Origin: Gentiana macrophylla
Lineage: Eukaryota; Streptophyta; Magnoliopsida; Gentianales; Gentianaceae
Assembly (NCBI GenBank): GCA_026214975.1
Contig: CM047808.1
Location: forward strand, 56,694,583 to 56,758,582
DNA: 64,000 nt
Direction of reading: 5' to 3'
This document shows, piece after piece, positions 33,287 to 43,640 of the stretch. How positions within the stretch are numbered: position 1 is the first letter of the stretch; every line of letters begins with the position of its first letter. Made by a program: the position numbers and the translations under genes. Under the pieces are notes generated by a model. It was not told the origin of the DNA and searched no databases. It was given only the letters and a program-made list of their open reading frames with translations.

Positions 33287-34075
33287 CTAATCATAATCGT
33301 AGTCAGTCAATGAGTCCGAAGCGATACGTTCGATCTCAATATTTGTACGCGGCGGCACCCGCACGTTCTCCTGAGACACGGGCATCCCAAGAACACCGGT
33401 ACACAGGCTAGAGATCAATCGAGGAAAAAGGATGAAGCAATGAAGGTCTGTATGAGCAATGAACAATAGTATCTCCTGACATCCTCATCGGCCACCATGA
33501 TTGCATATAGGAGATGCAATTCGGCCTCCGAGATCTTCTAGGAATCATACAAAGGAAAAACACGAGAGTTTATCAACCTTTTCCACTCTCGATTGGCCTG
33601 ACACATCTCCGAAGCATAGCTTTTTGGCAAAGGGTCTTATCGCTCGGCATCAAGCGCTTGAGGGACGCGGCTTTATAAATACGCCTCCTCAGCTCACTGC
33701 CAAAACTCAAGACGTTTTATAATGGATGTAGGGAGGGTGAACAGGCAAATTGAAGAATTCATTGTTAATGGCAGGACTAAAGACGATGTTAACCCTCCGG
33801 AGGGGAACGACAATAACAGCATCATCTGTCAAGAATAATATCAACAGCATGGAATAGAATTCCCGGACAACGGTAGCATTGTATATCCCCCGAGGTGCCT
33901 TTAGAAATCCAGACCACCCTAGCTTGACGACACGGGCATATTCGGCGAAATAGATTTTTCCAAAGTTTAAACCCTTCTCTGCCAGCAGAGGAAGCTGATT
34001 GAAACGTGAAAAGAAATTGTCTATGGCTAATGGAGATGTTGTGTGGAAGAAGGGAGAATCACCAAAATTGGCCAT
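33287..34075 (-). pseudogene. Tat antisense frame 2, paralogue of frame 1
   Basis: The start MANFGDSPFFHTTSP is at 34075. It has TTSPLAIDNFFSRF (compare TASPVAMGNFMTFF in frame 1), then GIYNATVVREFYSML and VNIVFSPAINNEFFNLP, the same order as in frame 1. Past a break at about 33707 the minus strand continues with FILFPRLISSLCTGVLGMP and an end DYDYD followed by a stop at 33287-33289. A weaker TATA-like sequence (CTGTAAAAGGAGG, 34131-34143) lies where frame 1 has its TATA box. The pair suggests duplication of one antisense gene within the element. Confidence 0.65.
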
Positions 34076-34210
34076 AATTCTGATAGAGCAAAGATTATGA
34101 GAAGATGTGTTTGAGAAGAGTGCAATGCTCCCTCCTTTTACAGTGCAAAACAAATGATCTGACAGAGGGAGTGGAATGAATCGGATGGCCGACATTAAGG
34201 GCCTGTTCAA

Positions 34211-35236
34211 ATTTATGTTGGAACAGTTACCGGAAACGCCACCATTATGAGTACGATCTCCAAAACATCTGAAACGGGCAGGGAACAGTAACTAGCCAGA
34301 TGTGGCAGCCTTGCCTCAGAACGTGTCAGAAAAACTCGGCAACCGCCAGACTTTACAGCTGGAGAATCTTAAAATTGCTTTGAACGTGCCCACCCAAGAA
34401 TATGGTCAGACACACACAAAGTAGGGGGCCTCATCGAAATTTTTAAAGCAAGCAAACAGATATAAGGTTTCCAAACCAGCGGCTTGCGTAAAGACTATTG
34501 TTTCAACCCAGAACGACACGTCGCAGCTCTGATCTCACTCAAAACAATGGGGCACATCCGATTTTTTTGATTCAGATTGAAAGTCTGGCAATCAGAGATG
34601 TTGAAGAAAATTACTTATTATTATTATTTCGATCAAGCTCGTACGTGACCTCATTCAAAAAAAGGGGGCCACATGCCAAGATTTTAATTCAACAAAACAC
34701 GGTTTTGATCGAGCAAGTCATTTTGGTGACCTCGGTGTATAGAATTCACAATCTCACCAAAACAAGGGGGCCACACACTCATACGAGCACCAATGTGCAA
34801 AAAGCTTGGAAATGGAACATTTCGAGCAAAACATTTCAAACAAAACACAAGGTAAAATAAAGAGGCCAAATCGGCGACCAAAAATTCAACATAAGTTGTT
34901 ACAAAACGGGCTGAATTTGAAGGCTGAAGCCCACAAAGTTTATAAAATTACAATGAAACGGGCTGAATTCACTAATCATAAACTGGTGTCAGAGTATGAT
35001 CTTAAGTCATGTTCATAAAATCAACGCCGAATTGAGGAGTGCCAGCCTCACCTGGACTTTCCATTTGTTAGCGGCCACATCCTTGAGCTCTCCACCATCG
35101 CCTTCGGTTTCATCATCCATCTCCTCATCCTCAGCAGCTTCTCTCTCCGCCGCATCCATCATTGAAAGAAAATTAATTTCATTGCCATCTTTCTATCTTC
35201 AGCACCCCATTCATTCTTTGGCTTTGGGACTGTCTA
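34211..35236. other. Tat 3' region without a recognisable gene
   Basis: About 1 kb. Repeated words such as AAGGGGGCCACA and AATGGGGCACAT recur at about 34420, 34550, 34665 and 34765, so this may be a decayed tandem repeat of roughly 100 bases. Short frames on both strands have no domain. Confidence 0.4.
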
Positions 35237-35498
35237 ATTTAGGCCATCAATAGTTATAACTTTAGTGATCTCAAGTGGTCCATCTGTCAGCACATCCATC
35301 ATTTCATCATGTGTTGCAGCTAGATAAGCCTGCGTACGATGCTTATACTCATCCAAACGATCAACATAACACATCAACATTGTCCTAGCATACTGATTGT
35401 TATCCATGATGTAAAACTTTGAATAACAGAAACTTAAAAAATATTTCAAAGATTTTTCCCAAGCACAACAAGTAGGATTACTTTAGAACAGAAGGTCT

Positions 35499-35510
35499 GC
35501 TCTGATACCA
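35499..35510 (-). other. Copia fragment primer binding site (tRNA-Met)
   Basis: The element strand reads TGGTATCAGAGC, the standard copia site complementary to initiator tRNA-Met, two bases from the LTR. Confidence 0.92.
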
Positions 35511-35512
35511 AT

Positions 35513-37171
35513 TGTTGGTCCCTTGAAAAGTCTTTGGTTAAGTTTAGAGAGGGGTGATTAAACTTACTTAAAACTTTTTGGATTTGACAAACTCAGCAAG
35601 GTCAGTAGTCTGCTGACTATTAGTAGTCTGCTGACTAATGAGGTTCTAGAGTTTGTTGAAGCGGAATATAATGGATTAAGCCTTGTTACTTGTTGATTAA
35701 ATATAAAACTAAGTATTAAATACTCAGTAGTGCAAGTGGTGTGATTTAGTAGCTAGTTCAATTGTTTTGATATGATAGGCATGCATATAACATAAATTGC
35801 AGAAAGTAAAGTAGGCAAGATTTATAGTGGTTCCAGTTGGTGTAATCCTATCAGTCCACTCTTCTCCTGTGGTGTTAGAGGAAATTTACTAGAGACTCTT
35901 GTTGTAGCTGTTACACAAAAATCTCTAAACTGTTTGTCCATGACCAATGACTATGGCTTCAAAAACTAAAAACTAGAAATAGGTAGTATTGCTGCTTCAA
36001 GGTCTTCCACTGGTCCTTGAAGGGTAGGATTGCCTCTTCACCAGCTCCACCACACAAACACCAGTCCTTGACACCTAATTGCTTCTCTGTCTTTAGTAAA
36101 CTTCTTGAAAGAGAATGGTTGAATGAAGAAAATGATTCTGCTTGCAGTAGACTTCTGATCAGGATGAATAAATCAGCAGCCTATCTTGGTTTGCAGGAAA
36201 CACTTGAAGAAAAACTTGATCAGCAGATTCAAGTTCAGAATGTATCAGCAGGGTCAGATTGCACTTAATCAATTTCTTGCTAAAAAAAACTTGATTGCTT
36301 AGTGTAAATTCTTGGTCTTATGTGTATTACCATCTGAATCAGGAGTCCTTTATTTATAGGTGTAGATCCTGTGATTTGAATTTGGATTTGAATGATGGCC
36401 GTTACAGGATTATCTGAATATTCATGAAAATACCTCTGTTGTACCTGACTGACACTGACATTGTCCTTCTGACAGTCCAATCTGTCAAACAATGATATAA
36501 TTCCAATTAATAAGGCTCTGAATTCCTTACAACGTCCATATCATCTTGTCCATTGATTGACTAATGAATACAAGGCTTGTAGTCAAACATTATCCATTTA
36601 ATCTTCTAGAAAAACTTGGATTAATTTGAATTAAACATTCAACAGACATCTATTGTATTAGTCTACTGATGTCCTTGATTGTCAGCTGACATATAGTCTG
36701 CTGTGTTTTGATATACACCTCAGCTGACTGCTTCTCATCTAACTTTTTATTTCTAAGTTAGAGTACACCATTTTAAACATAACCAAGTTCCAATCACCAT
36801 TTAACTTATATGGAACTTAGACCTTCTACACAAGGTATATGTGATCAGTTTAGGTCATCAAAGACTTCCCTAAATTCTGATCCCATATCCTTGACTTTAA
36901 GTACTAAGTTTGATCCCTTAGCCTTCATAACTGAGTTTGAACCCTCAAACTTCAACCATCAGCATGTTCCTAGACTCTACTGTCCTAGACACTCTACTGA
37001 CCTAGATAGGTCTACTGATCAAGTCAGCTGACCTCTTTACAGAGCTTGTTTGATCAAACCTATACAAATATAAAACTCTAGTAAAACCTATACATTTATT
37101 CTAGACATCTTTTTGCCTTTGCTCTATAACAGCTAATCTGACACTCATCATTCAAACTAAAATATCTAACA
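35513..37171 (-). repeat. LTR of the truncated copia fragment
   Basis: On the element strand it runs from TGTTAGAT to GGGACCAACA. It aligns with 20690-22366 over its length; both contain the GAGCAAAGGCAAAAAGATGT and GGATCAAACTTAGTA segments. The TATA box is on the minus strand at 36351-36359. Confidence 0.88.
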
Positions 37172-37298
37172 TATATACCTGACTTTCAAAAACTCCAAGT
37201 AACCTGAGGGTGCCGGTTACACACTGGGATCGACCCGACAAGCCCACAGTGGTGGTCGAAGCCACTACATCCTCCTACACACAGTGAGAAATAGTACC

Positions 37299-39347
37299 TC
37301 AAACCATAACTCGCTCAGCTTCATCGGGCAGAGTAAGCTTCAAGTTTCTTAGAGGAAACACATCAGCAATGGCGGTAGCCACCTTCCTGGCATCCCTCAA
37401 ATCTAAAGGCTTCTCAGTGAACCCCTTATCCATCCATATAGCAGGGCGGCCTCGAGTGCCAACCGGCCCCTTATGGACTGGGTGCGGCATGGGTCGATGA
37501 AAAACAGTGGACTCCTTCTTACCCGCATCGGTCGATTTACTCGGGCTATCAGTCAGCTCGACCACAGTAGACGGAAGGGGAACCGACTCAAGGTTTGGGC
37601 CTACAGAAATGGCATTAGAAACCTCAGTTACCTCCACAGACAAAATGCCGCCCTTGTCTGCTGTTTTTGGCTTTTCTTGGTGGCGAACACGTCTTCAACA
37701 TCGACCTCCTCTTTGTCAGCGGCTCCAACAGAGAAATTCACCCTTGCAGCACCCCTTTTCCTTTTCGACTTAGGTATCGCAGTGCCCGTTGAACCCCCCA
37801 CTGCCACATTCGAGGGTTTGCTGTGCGAAGCCGCATGAGTGGATAATGCAGACAAACTCATGGTCTTGAGCTCTACCTCCGTATTTTTAGCCAACAAGGC
37901 CTCATTCACCTTCTTCCTCTCTCTGATCTTGGCAAGCCGAGAGACTCTATCTTCAACGGCATCAAGCATCTTGCCCAAAAGAACAAGGGTCAGCAATAGA
38001 TCACAAGATAATAAATGAAGCTACGAATAAATGATAGCCAAAATGCTGAAAAGACTATAAACAAGTAAGAGAAACGAAAAGCGTTATGGTGATCTTTATT
38101 CCGGTGTCTCTCAGGTCTTCCGGAACAGACCTGACATCCGGACGGATAGGTCTTGGAGTGATGGCGCTCCGCATACCAATCCTTGATGGACAACAATGTT
38201 AAGGTTCAATAAGATGGGCTCCGCTGGAGACCGAGCCAGGAATGCAGGCCAAAGTACTGTAGGGCTGGCGAATATCGATCAAGGATCTCCAACTAAACAC
38301 CCTTTCTTAATTCGTAGCGCCCTATCAAAGGAGATTATAAATTTGGTCGATTAGCTCCTGCTCACATGTTCCCAGTATCTTAGAGACAGTGATCGAATTC
38401 AATCTCTTCGTTGGCCGCACTTCAAACTTGGGAAAGGGCCAACCCACGGCAGATTCAACGACCAGACCGCGTTGCTCCCAGTCCTTCACTTTTCCGGCGA
38501 GCCAGTAAAACAGCCGACATGTGTTGACTTTGGCCCGGACTGACAATAGATTGCAGGTTTTGTGGGGATCATTCATTGTGGCCTTCCCATAAGTATAAAA
38601 CTTCAAAAAATGGGAAGGGCAGGCTCATATTTCAGCATCCGACATACAACAATGAAAGCCGAAATTAACTTCATAGCCTGAGACAAAGTCACAGTGTAGG
38701 GCGGCCAGCCAGTCCATTACTTCCACTTAGAAAGGATCGAAAGGCGGATGCAGTCCCGACATGAAGTGGTCATAAAATAAATTGAGGCCATCCATCTCTA
38801 GGCATTGACAGGCCCGATCGATATCCACGGCAGAATCACCCGACTCAGGGTGCTCCTCTACTTAGTCGGACCAGCGGCCATGCTATTGGGAAAACTAGTA
38901 AAAAGATAATCCGGGGAATTGCTATAACTGATAAAGACTCCCTAGGTGGCAAGACCCTTCCGGATATCGGGCCATTGGCATTCGATTTCCCTATCCATGG
39001 CGGCCACCAATTTCTCCTCCTCCGCGGCTTCGGGGTTATTGGGTCTGGGAGTCTTATTCCTTTTCACGCCCTCCTCGTCGACACCTTTGCTGGCCGCAGA
39101 TCTTAACGTGGAGCCCTGAGCCTGGCCGTATTTTTGAGACCCCTAAGTGTGGTCCTTTCAGGGGATTTTGTTCAGTCCGTGACCACTCTATGAATAGTAG
39201 CTTTGCGGCATCCGCCCTGCGATGGTTCAGGCCGCACCAGAATCATCTCTTCACGGACACTAGCTGTCTGGCTAAAACTCTCCTCCTTATCATCCCTGAG
39301 GTATAGCCGCGGACGCCATTATTTTCATCTTCGCCACTTTGAGACAT
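37299..39347 (-). pseudogene. Tat antisense frame 3, decayed
   Basis: A third antisense region. A start MSQSGEDENNGVRG at 39347 lies just after a strong 3' splice-site-like sequence (CCTTTTGTTTTGCAG on the minus strand). Downstream pieces in changing frames include FISYSNSPDYLFTSFPNS (near 38930), HFMSGLHPPFDPF and VMDWLAALHCDFVSGYEVNF (near 38760-38660), a 93-codon frame ending at 38325 with CNLLSVRAKVNTCRLFYW, a charged region with KIRERKKVNEALL (37996-37628) and a frame to 37299. The HPPF...VNFGF layout recalls the 'putative gypsy type transposon' family (PF04195), but this is tentative. Several stops. Confidence 0.5.
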
Positions 39348-39868
39348 CCTGCAAAACAAAAGGACTAGGCGGATAAGCCGTCACCAAGGACAATTGAAGT
39401 CAGGCCATGATGAGCCATCTCATCTTGACACCTCTTCTTTCGTTTCACGTTAAGACCCATAAAGCCCTAGAAATCAGGGATAAAGGCACCGAAGGAAATG
39501 CTCAAAATCAGACAATAAGAATACAGGGGCAAAAATCAAAGGCCACGATGCTGGCGGCTAAATTCTAGAAAATCTTGAAAGCAAGGGTGAAGGCGATAGA
39601 AATATGTATGAACTCAAACCCGGAAAAATCCAAGACACAACACAATATCGAAAGACAATAAACACAAAGCACAAAAAATAAAAAAAAGAGGACAGCTATT
39701 TTACTTGGTAATCAACGGGAAATATGGAGAAAATGGAAAATAATTGACCATGTCCTCGAACTTCACCGGAAATCGCCTCGCCGGAGAGTTTCCACTGATA
39801 AACCGATAATACCCAATTTCCAAAGTAGTGGAAAATTCAGAAAGTATTTAGGTCAGGAACCTGTCCCT

Positions 39869-39878
39869 CTTATATAGG
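39869..39878 (-). promoter_or_regulatory. TATA box upstream of antisense frame 3
   Basis: The minus strand reads CCTATATAAG followed by AGGGAC. It lies about 520 bases upstream of the start at 39347, leaving room for a 5' untranslated intron ending at the splice-site-like sequence near 39350. Confidence 0.55.
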
Positions 39879-40118
39879 CATGGAGATACGGATCCAAAGG
39901 CCGCGATGGTGACGATCTAACAGATAAGATCAAAGCCGGGAACTCCGAGTTTCGAATTTCAAAATTACCATCATTGCGACACGAATGACGAAGGGACCAC
40001 AACCAATCAGAACATACGGCGGATCAAAATAGCTGTCACATCAATTACGGATAGACAAGACTGCCTGAAACAGACACGTGACCGACATATTGACAAGGGG
40101 GCCGATTCGAGTCCGCCA

Positions 40119-40608
40119 CTTCAAATCGGCTAGGGACCAAAAGATCCTAAATGATCCAAATCAAATGAAGTCGAGGCTATGCGCCAAACTATGACTTCAA
40201 ATCGGCTAGGGGTCAAAGATCCCTAATGAGCTAAATCTTAAAAAGTCGAGGCTATCTGCCAAACTATGACTTCAAATCAGCTAGGGACCAAAAGATCCCA
40301 AATGAGACTTCAAATCGACTAGGGACCAAAAGATCCCAAATGAGCCAAATCATTAGAAGTCGAGGCTATCCGCCAAACTATGACTTCAAATAGTCTAGGG
40401 ACCAAAAGATCCCAAATGAGCCAAATCATACAAAGTCAAGGCTATCCGCCAAATTATGAATTCAAATCGGCTAGGGACCAAAAGACCCCAAATGAGCCAA
40501 ATCATATGAAGTCAAGGATATACGCTAAATTATGATTCAAATCGGCTAGGGACCGAAGGTCCCAGAATGCCAAATCCTATAAAATTGACGTTATCTGCCA
40601 GATTACAA
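40119..40608 (+). repeat. 76-bp tandem repeat upstream of the Tat 3' LTR
   Basis: About six and a half direct copies of a 75-76-base unit beginning CTTCAAATCGGCTAGGGACC and ending near CCGCCAAACTATGA. Unit starts are near 40119, 40195, 40270, 40308, 40384, 40460 and 40536; the third is cut to 38 bases. A decayed further copy reaches about 40680. Tandem repeats in the untranslated 3' region are known in Ogre/Tat elements. Not a CRISPR: there are no constant repeats with unique spacers. Confidence 0.9.
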
Positions 40609-40761
40609 CTTTAGATCGATCAAGGGCGCATCACCCAAATAAGTCGAATGGCATGAAGGCTATCCGATCCACCAGGCCACCCCTGGTTGACACATAGAGC
40701 AACTGAAGCAGTATGCTTAGTGTCGATTACTCCCTACATGACACCTCAAGGTGTCGCAGGT

Positions 40762-40778
40762 ACGGAGTAAGGGGCCAT
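40762..40778 (+). other. Tat polypurine tract
   Basis: ACGGAGTAAGGGGCCAT immediately before the 3' LTR, the usual Tat form with AGGGG near the LTR. Confidence 0.7.
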
Positions 40779-41399
40779 TGATAGATCGAATCCGCTGCCG
40801 ACCCAAAGACACTTATACGGGTCAGGTGAAGCCTAAGGATGAGAGTCAGGGTGGTGGTCTGAGATGTCATACATGGACAAGTCAATGATCTGATGGAAGG
40901 CTAAGACGACCACAATGCAGGGCCCAGTCGGCAATCCACAACCAGAATGATCGAGTCAGATGCTAGGCACAATAAATCATAAGACTGAGGGACCTACTAA
41001 GGAGCACCCTGACATCTTTGGGGGAGGACTGAATGAGGAGCCATCCGACTGAGGGCATACAACGCAAGCTCACGGGTCACACCGCCATCACCCTGAAGCG
41101 GCCCGAACAATCACCCCATATTTAGTTGTACTATGTTATTAGTTGTAAATATGTTGAACTTAGTCGGTTCCAACCCTATAATTAGGGCTCCAAATGTAAT
41201 CTGAAGGAGAAGCGGCTAATTTATTAAAGAAGGCAAACTCTGCCAAATTCTCCACCCTCTTACTGTTGCATTGCACCACCACCTTCCTCATCACTTAGCA
41301 CACAGAACCACCACTCACCACCACGTTTACGACATCGTTACAGCTAGATATCCGCCACCAAACAACCACCGAACATCCATGATAATTTCGACGTTATTA
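40779..41399 (+). repeat. Tat 3' LTR
   Basis: 621 bp from TGATAGATCG to GACGTTATTA (the final CA has become TA). It is followed by CATAG (41400-41404) and copia-beta RNase H. Homologous to the solo LTR at 27701-28319, most diverged in the first half. Confidence 0.9.
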
Positions 41400-41404
41400 C
41401 ATAG

Positions 41405-42526
41405 TACTTGTGCACAACAGCTACTTGTTGCTATATATTCTTCCTCTGTTGTTTAAATAGATATTGAATTCTGCTTTTTACTGAACCAAGATACTAGTCT
41501 GCTGCCTAGCATCTAACAAGTCCCTGAAGTGCTTTTTTATTGTCAATTTTACATCCAGCATAATATGAATCTGAGTAAGATATCAACTTGAATCCACCAT
41601 CTTTTGGATACCGAATTCCCACATTTATTGTGTGTTTCAGGTATTTGATAATTCTCTTTGCTGCTAATAAATGAGATTCCTTTGGTTGGGTTTGAAATCT
41701 TGCACATACTCGTACTGCAAATGCTATATCAGGTCTGCTTGCTGTTAGGTAGAGTAAGTATCCAATAATCCCTCTGTATAACTTTTGATCAACATCTTTC
41801 CTTTTTTCATCCTTCCTAAGTGTAGTTCTTTCACACATAGGTGCTTCAGTAGTTCCACTGGAATACATACCATACTTGTTGATTAAGTCTTTTTATACTC
41901 TGCATTGATAAAGATGGCATATTCCATCGGTTTCACATGTAATCCTAGGATGCAGTTGAGTTCTCCCATCATGCTCAATTGGAATTTTCTTTTTATTAGA
42001 TTTTAAATTTTTTAACATAGCTTCTCGTCTTCTAATCCAATTATGATATCATCCACATAGATTTGAACTAGCAAGTTCTTGGTCCATCTTATAGCTTGAA
42101 TAGTGTCATGTCAATGGTTCCTTTGCTGAATCCATTTTTGATCAGGTATTATGATAATGTCTCATACCAAGATCTAGGTGCCTATTTGAGTCCATATAGT
42201 GCATTTTTGAACTTGTACGTCTTATCTTCTTTTCCCTTGAATTGAAAACCGGGTGGTTGTTCAACATACACTTCTTATTCCAATAGCCCATTTAGAAATA
42301 CAGTCTTTACATCCATTTGATAGACTTTGAAATAATTGTGAGCTGCAAAAGCAAGGAAAAGTCTGATTGCTTCCAATCTTGCTACTGGTGCAAATGATTC
42401 ATCATAATCTATGCCTTCTGCTTGTGAATATTGTTTTGCTACCTGCCTATGCTTGTTTTTGACAATTTCTCCTTGTTCATCCATCTTGTTCTTGAACACC
42501 CACTTTGTCCCAATGATGTTGGCCAT
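41405..42526 (-). pseudogene. copia-beta reverse transcriptase and RNase H, unit 1
   Basis: RVT_2-type copia RT (PF07727). From right to left: [40 protein letters not shown] and [13 protein letters not shown] (42526-42275). A broken middle follows, where the DD active site should lie (about 42100-42040). The connection and RNase H start have YRGIIGYLLYLTASRPDIAF, ESHLLAAKRIIKYLK and ISYSDSYYAGCKID (41868-41506). In-frame stops and frameshifts separate the parts. RNase H is interrupted at 41400 by the Tat LTR. Confidence 0.88.
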
Positions 42527-42796
42527 GACTGGTATATCAACAAGTCCCCAGACTTAATTTCTCTCAAATTCATTGAATTATTCTTGCATGGCTGTAATCC
42601 AATCAGCATCTTGGATTGCATCATCTATTGTCTTTGGTTCCACTTGTGACAAAAAACAAGTTAGCATGCTTTCCAGTTGTCTTCTTGTTCTTACACCAGC
42701 ATGAACATGTCCAATGACTAGTTCTTCTAGATGATCTCTAAGTCAATTCAGATCATGTTGAAGTTGTGCTTGATTTTATGATTCTTCTATGTCTGT

Positions 42797-43640
42797 TTAT
42801 ACATAATTATTTGGAGTTTGAGTTGGTGACTCTGCTGGAGTGATAACATGTACAACATTTTGATTTTCAACAGAGTGGTTTAGTATAGTGGCTGGTACTG
42901 TTGGGTCCATATAGACTTGTCTTTGTGTAGCTTGTTCTTCAAGTGTATGTAAGTCTTCACTACTAGTATTTGGCTCATCGAACGATAAATAAATTGATTT
43001 TTCAATCACCAGGGTTCTTTTGTTTAGTACCCCAAAAGCTTTGCTAGAATCTGAATATCCCATGAATATTGCTTCATAAGCTTTTTCATCAAAGGTATGT
43101 AACTTATTCTCGTTCAAAATAAAACACTTAGATCCAAACATATGCAAGTGTGATATGTTAGGTTTTCTTCCATTCCATATATCATAGGGTGTTTTCCAAT
43201 GATGTTTATTGATGATCGATCTGTTCTAAGTGTAACATGCTGTGTTTGTTGCTTCAGCCCAAAATCTCTTTGGTAAGTTTGCTTCTGCTATCATTGTTCT
43301 AATAGCTTCTTTAAGTGTTCTGTTATTTCTTTCTACTAATCCATTATGTTGTGGAGTTCCTGCTGCTGATTGTTGAGGTAGTACTCCAATCGCTTCACAG
43401 TAGGTTCCAATTGATTCATTTAGGAATTATGTGCCTCTATCTGACGTTATCTTGATAATCTTCAGTTCCTTTTCATTCTGAAATCTTCTTAATAAATCTT
43501 GTAGTTTCTTGAGAGTTTCCCTTGTCTTGTTCGTGAAAGGCATGGTAGAATAACTTCTAATATGCTTACTAAAGGTACTATGATACATTTCTCTTCTTTT
43601 TGGTGTCTCAGCATCCTGTTTCGCTTTCCAAAACACAGCA
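42797..43640 (-). pseudogene. copia-beta integrase, partial
   Basis: The core has MPFTNKTRETLKKLQDLLRR and KIIKITSDRGT with the second catalytic Asp (43636-43427). QHNGLVERNNRTLKE then carries the catalytic Glu near 43340. The C-terminal part follows (43147-42797: MHMFGSKCFILNEN, FMGYSDSSKAFGVLNKRT). The first catalytic Asp, the zinc-binding part and the pre-integrase domain are absent, because gag-like linker text abuts the core near 43640. Confidence 0.8.

Larger units (their letters stand above)
35237..37171 (-). mobile_element. Truncated copia fragment: LTR, primer site and start of gag
   Basis: A minus-strand piece of the same family as the solo LTR at 20690-22366. Right to left: LTR 35513-37171 (1659 bp), primer site 35499-35510, leader, and gag from MDNNQYARTM at about 35407. 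Gag (DEYKHRTQAYLAATHDEMMD) continues to about 35237, where it joins unrelated Tat sequence. The rest of the element is missing. The gag start resembles copia-alpha. It lies in reverse orientation inside the Tat 3' region. Confidence 0.85.
28541..41399 (+). mobile_element. Tat-like Ty3/gypsy element, 5' end missing
   Basis: Plus-strand element of at least 12.9 kb, beginning within the RT N-terminus at a breakpoint. The 5' LTR, primer site, gag and protease are absent. In order: RT, RNase H, a second RNase H-like region, integrase, a 9-kb 3' region with antisense frames and a copia fragment, tandem repeats, polypurine tract and 3' LTR. The text FTDMNKACPKDPYDLP and the second RNase H mark the Tat/Ogre lineage. 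On the right it is followed by CATAG and copia-beta RNase H, the same site as the solo LTR at 27701. Confidence 0.88.

Noticed and set aside
40119..40608. CRISPR-like array
   Set aside because: The whole 76-base unit is repeated, without constant repeats and unique spacers, in plant DNA next to an LTR.
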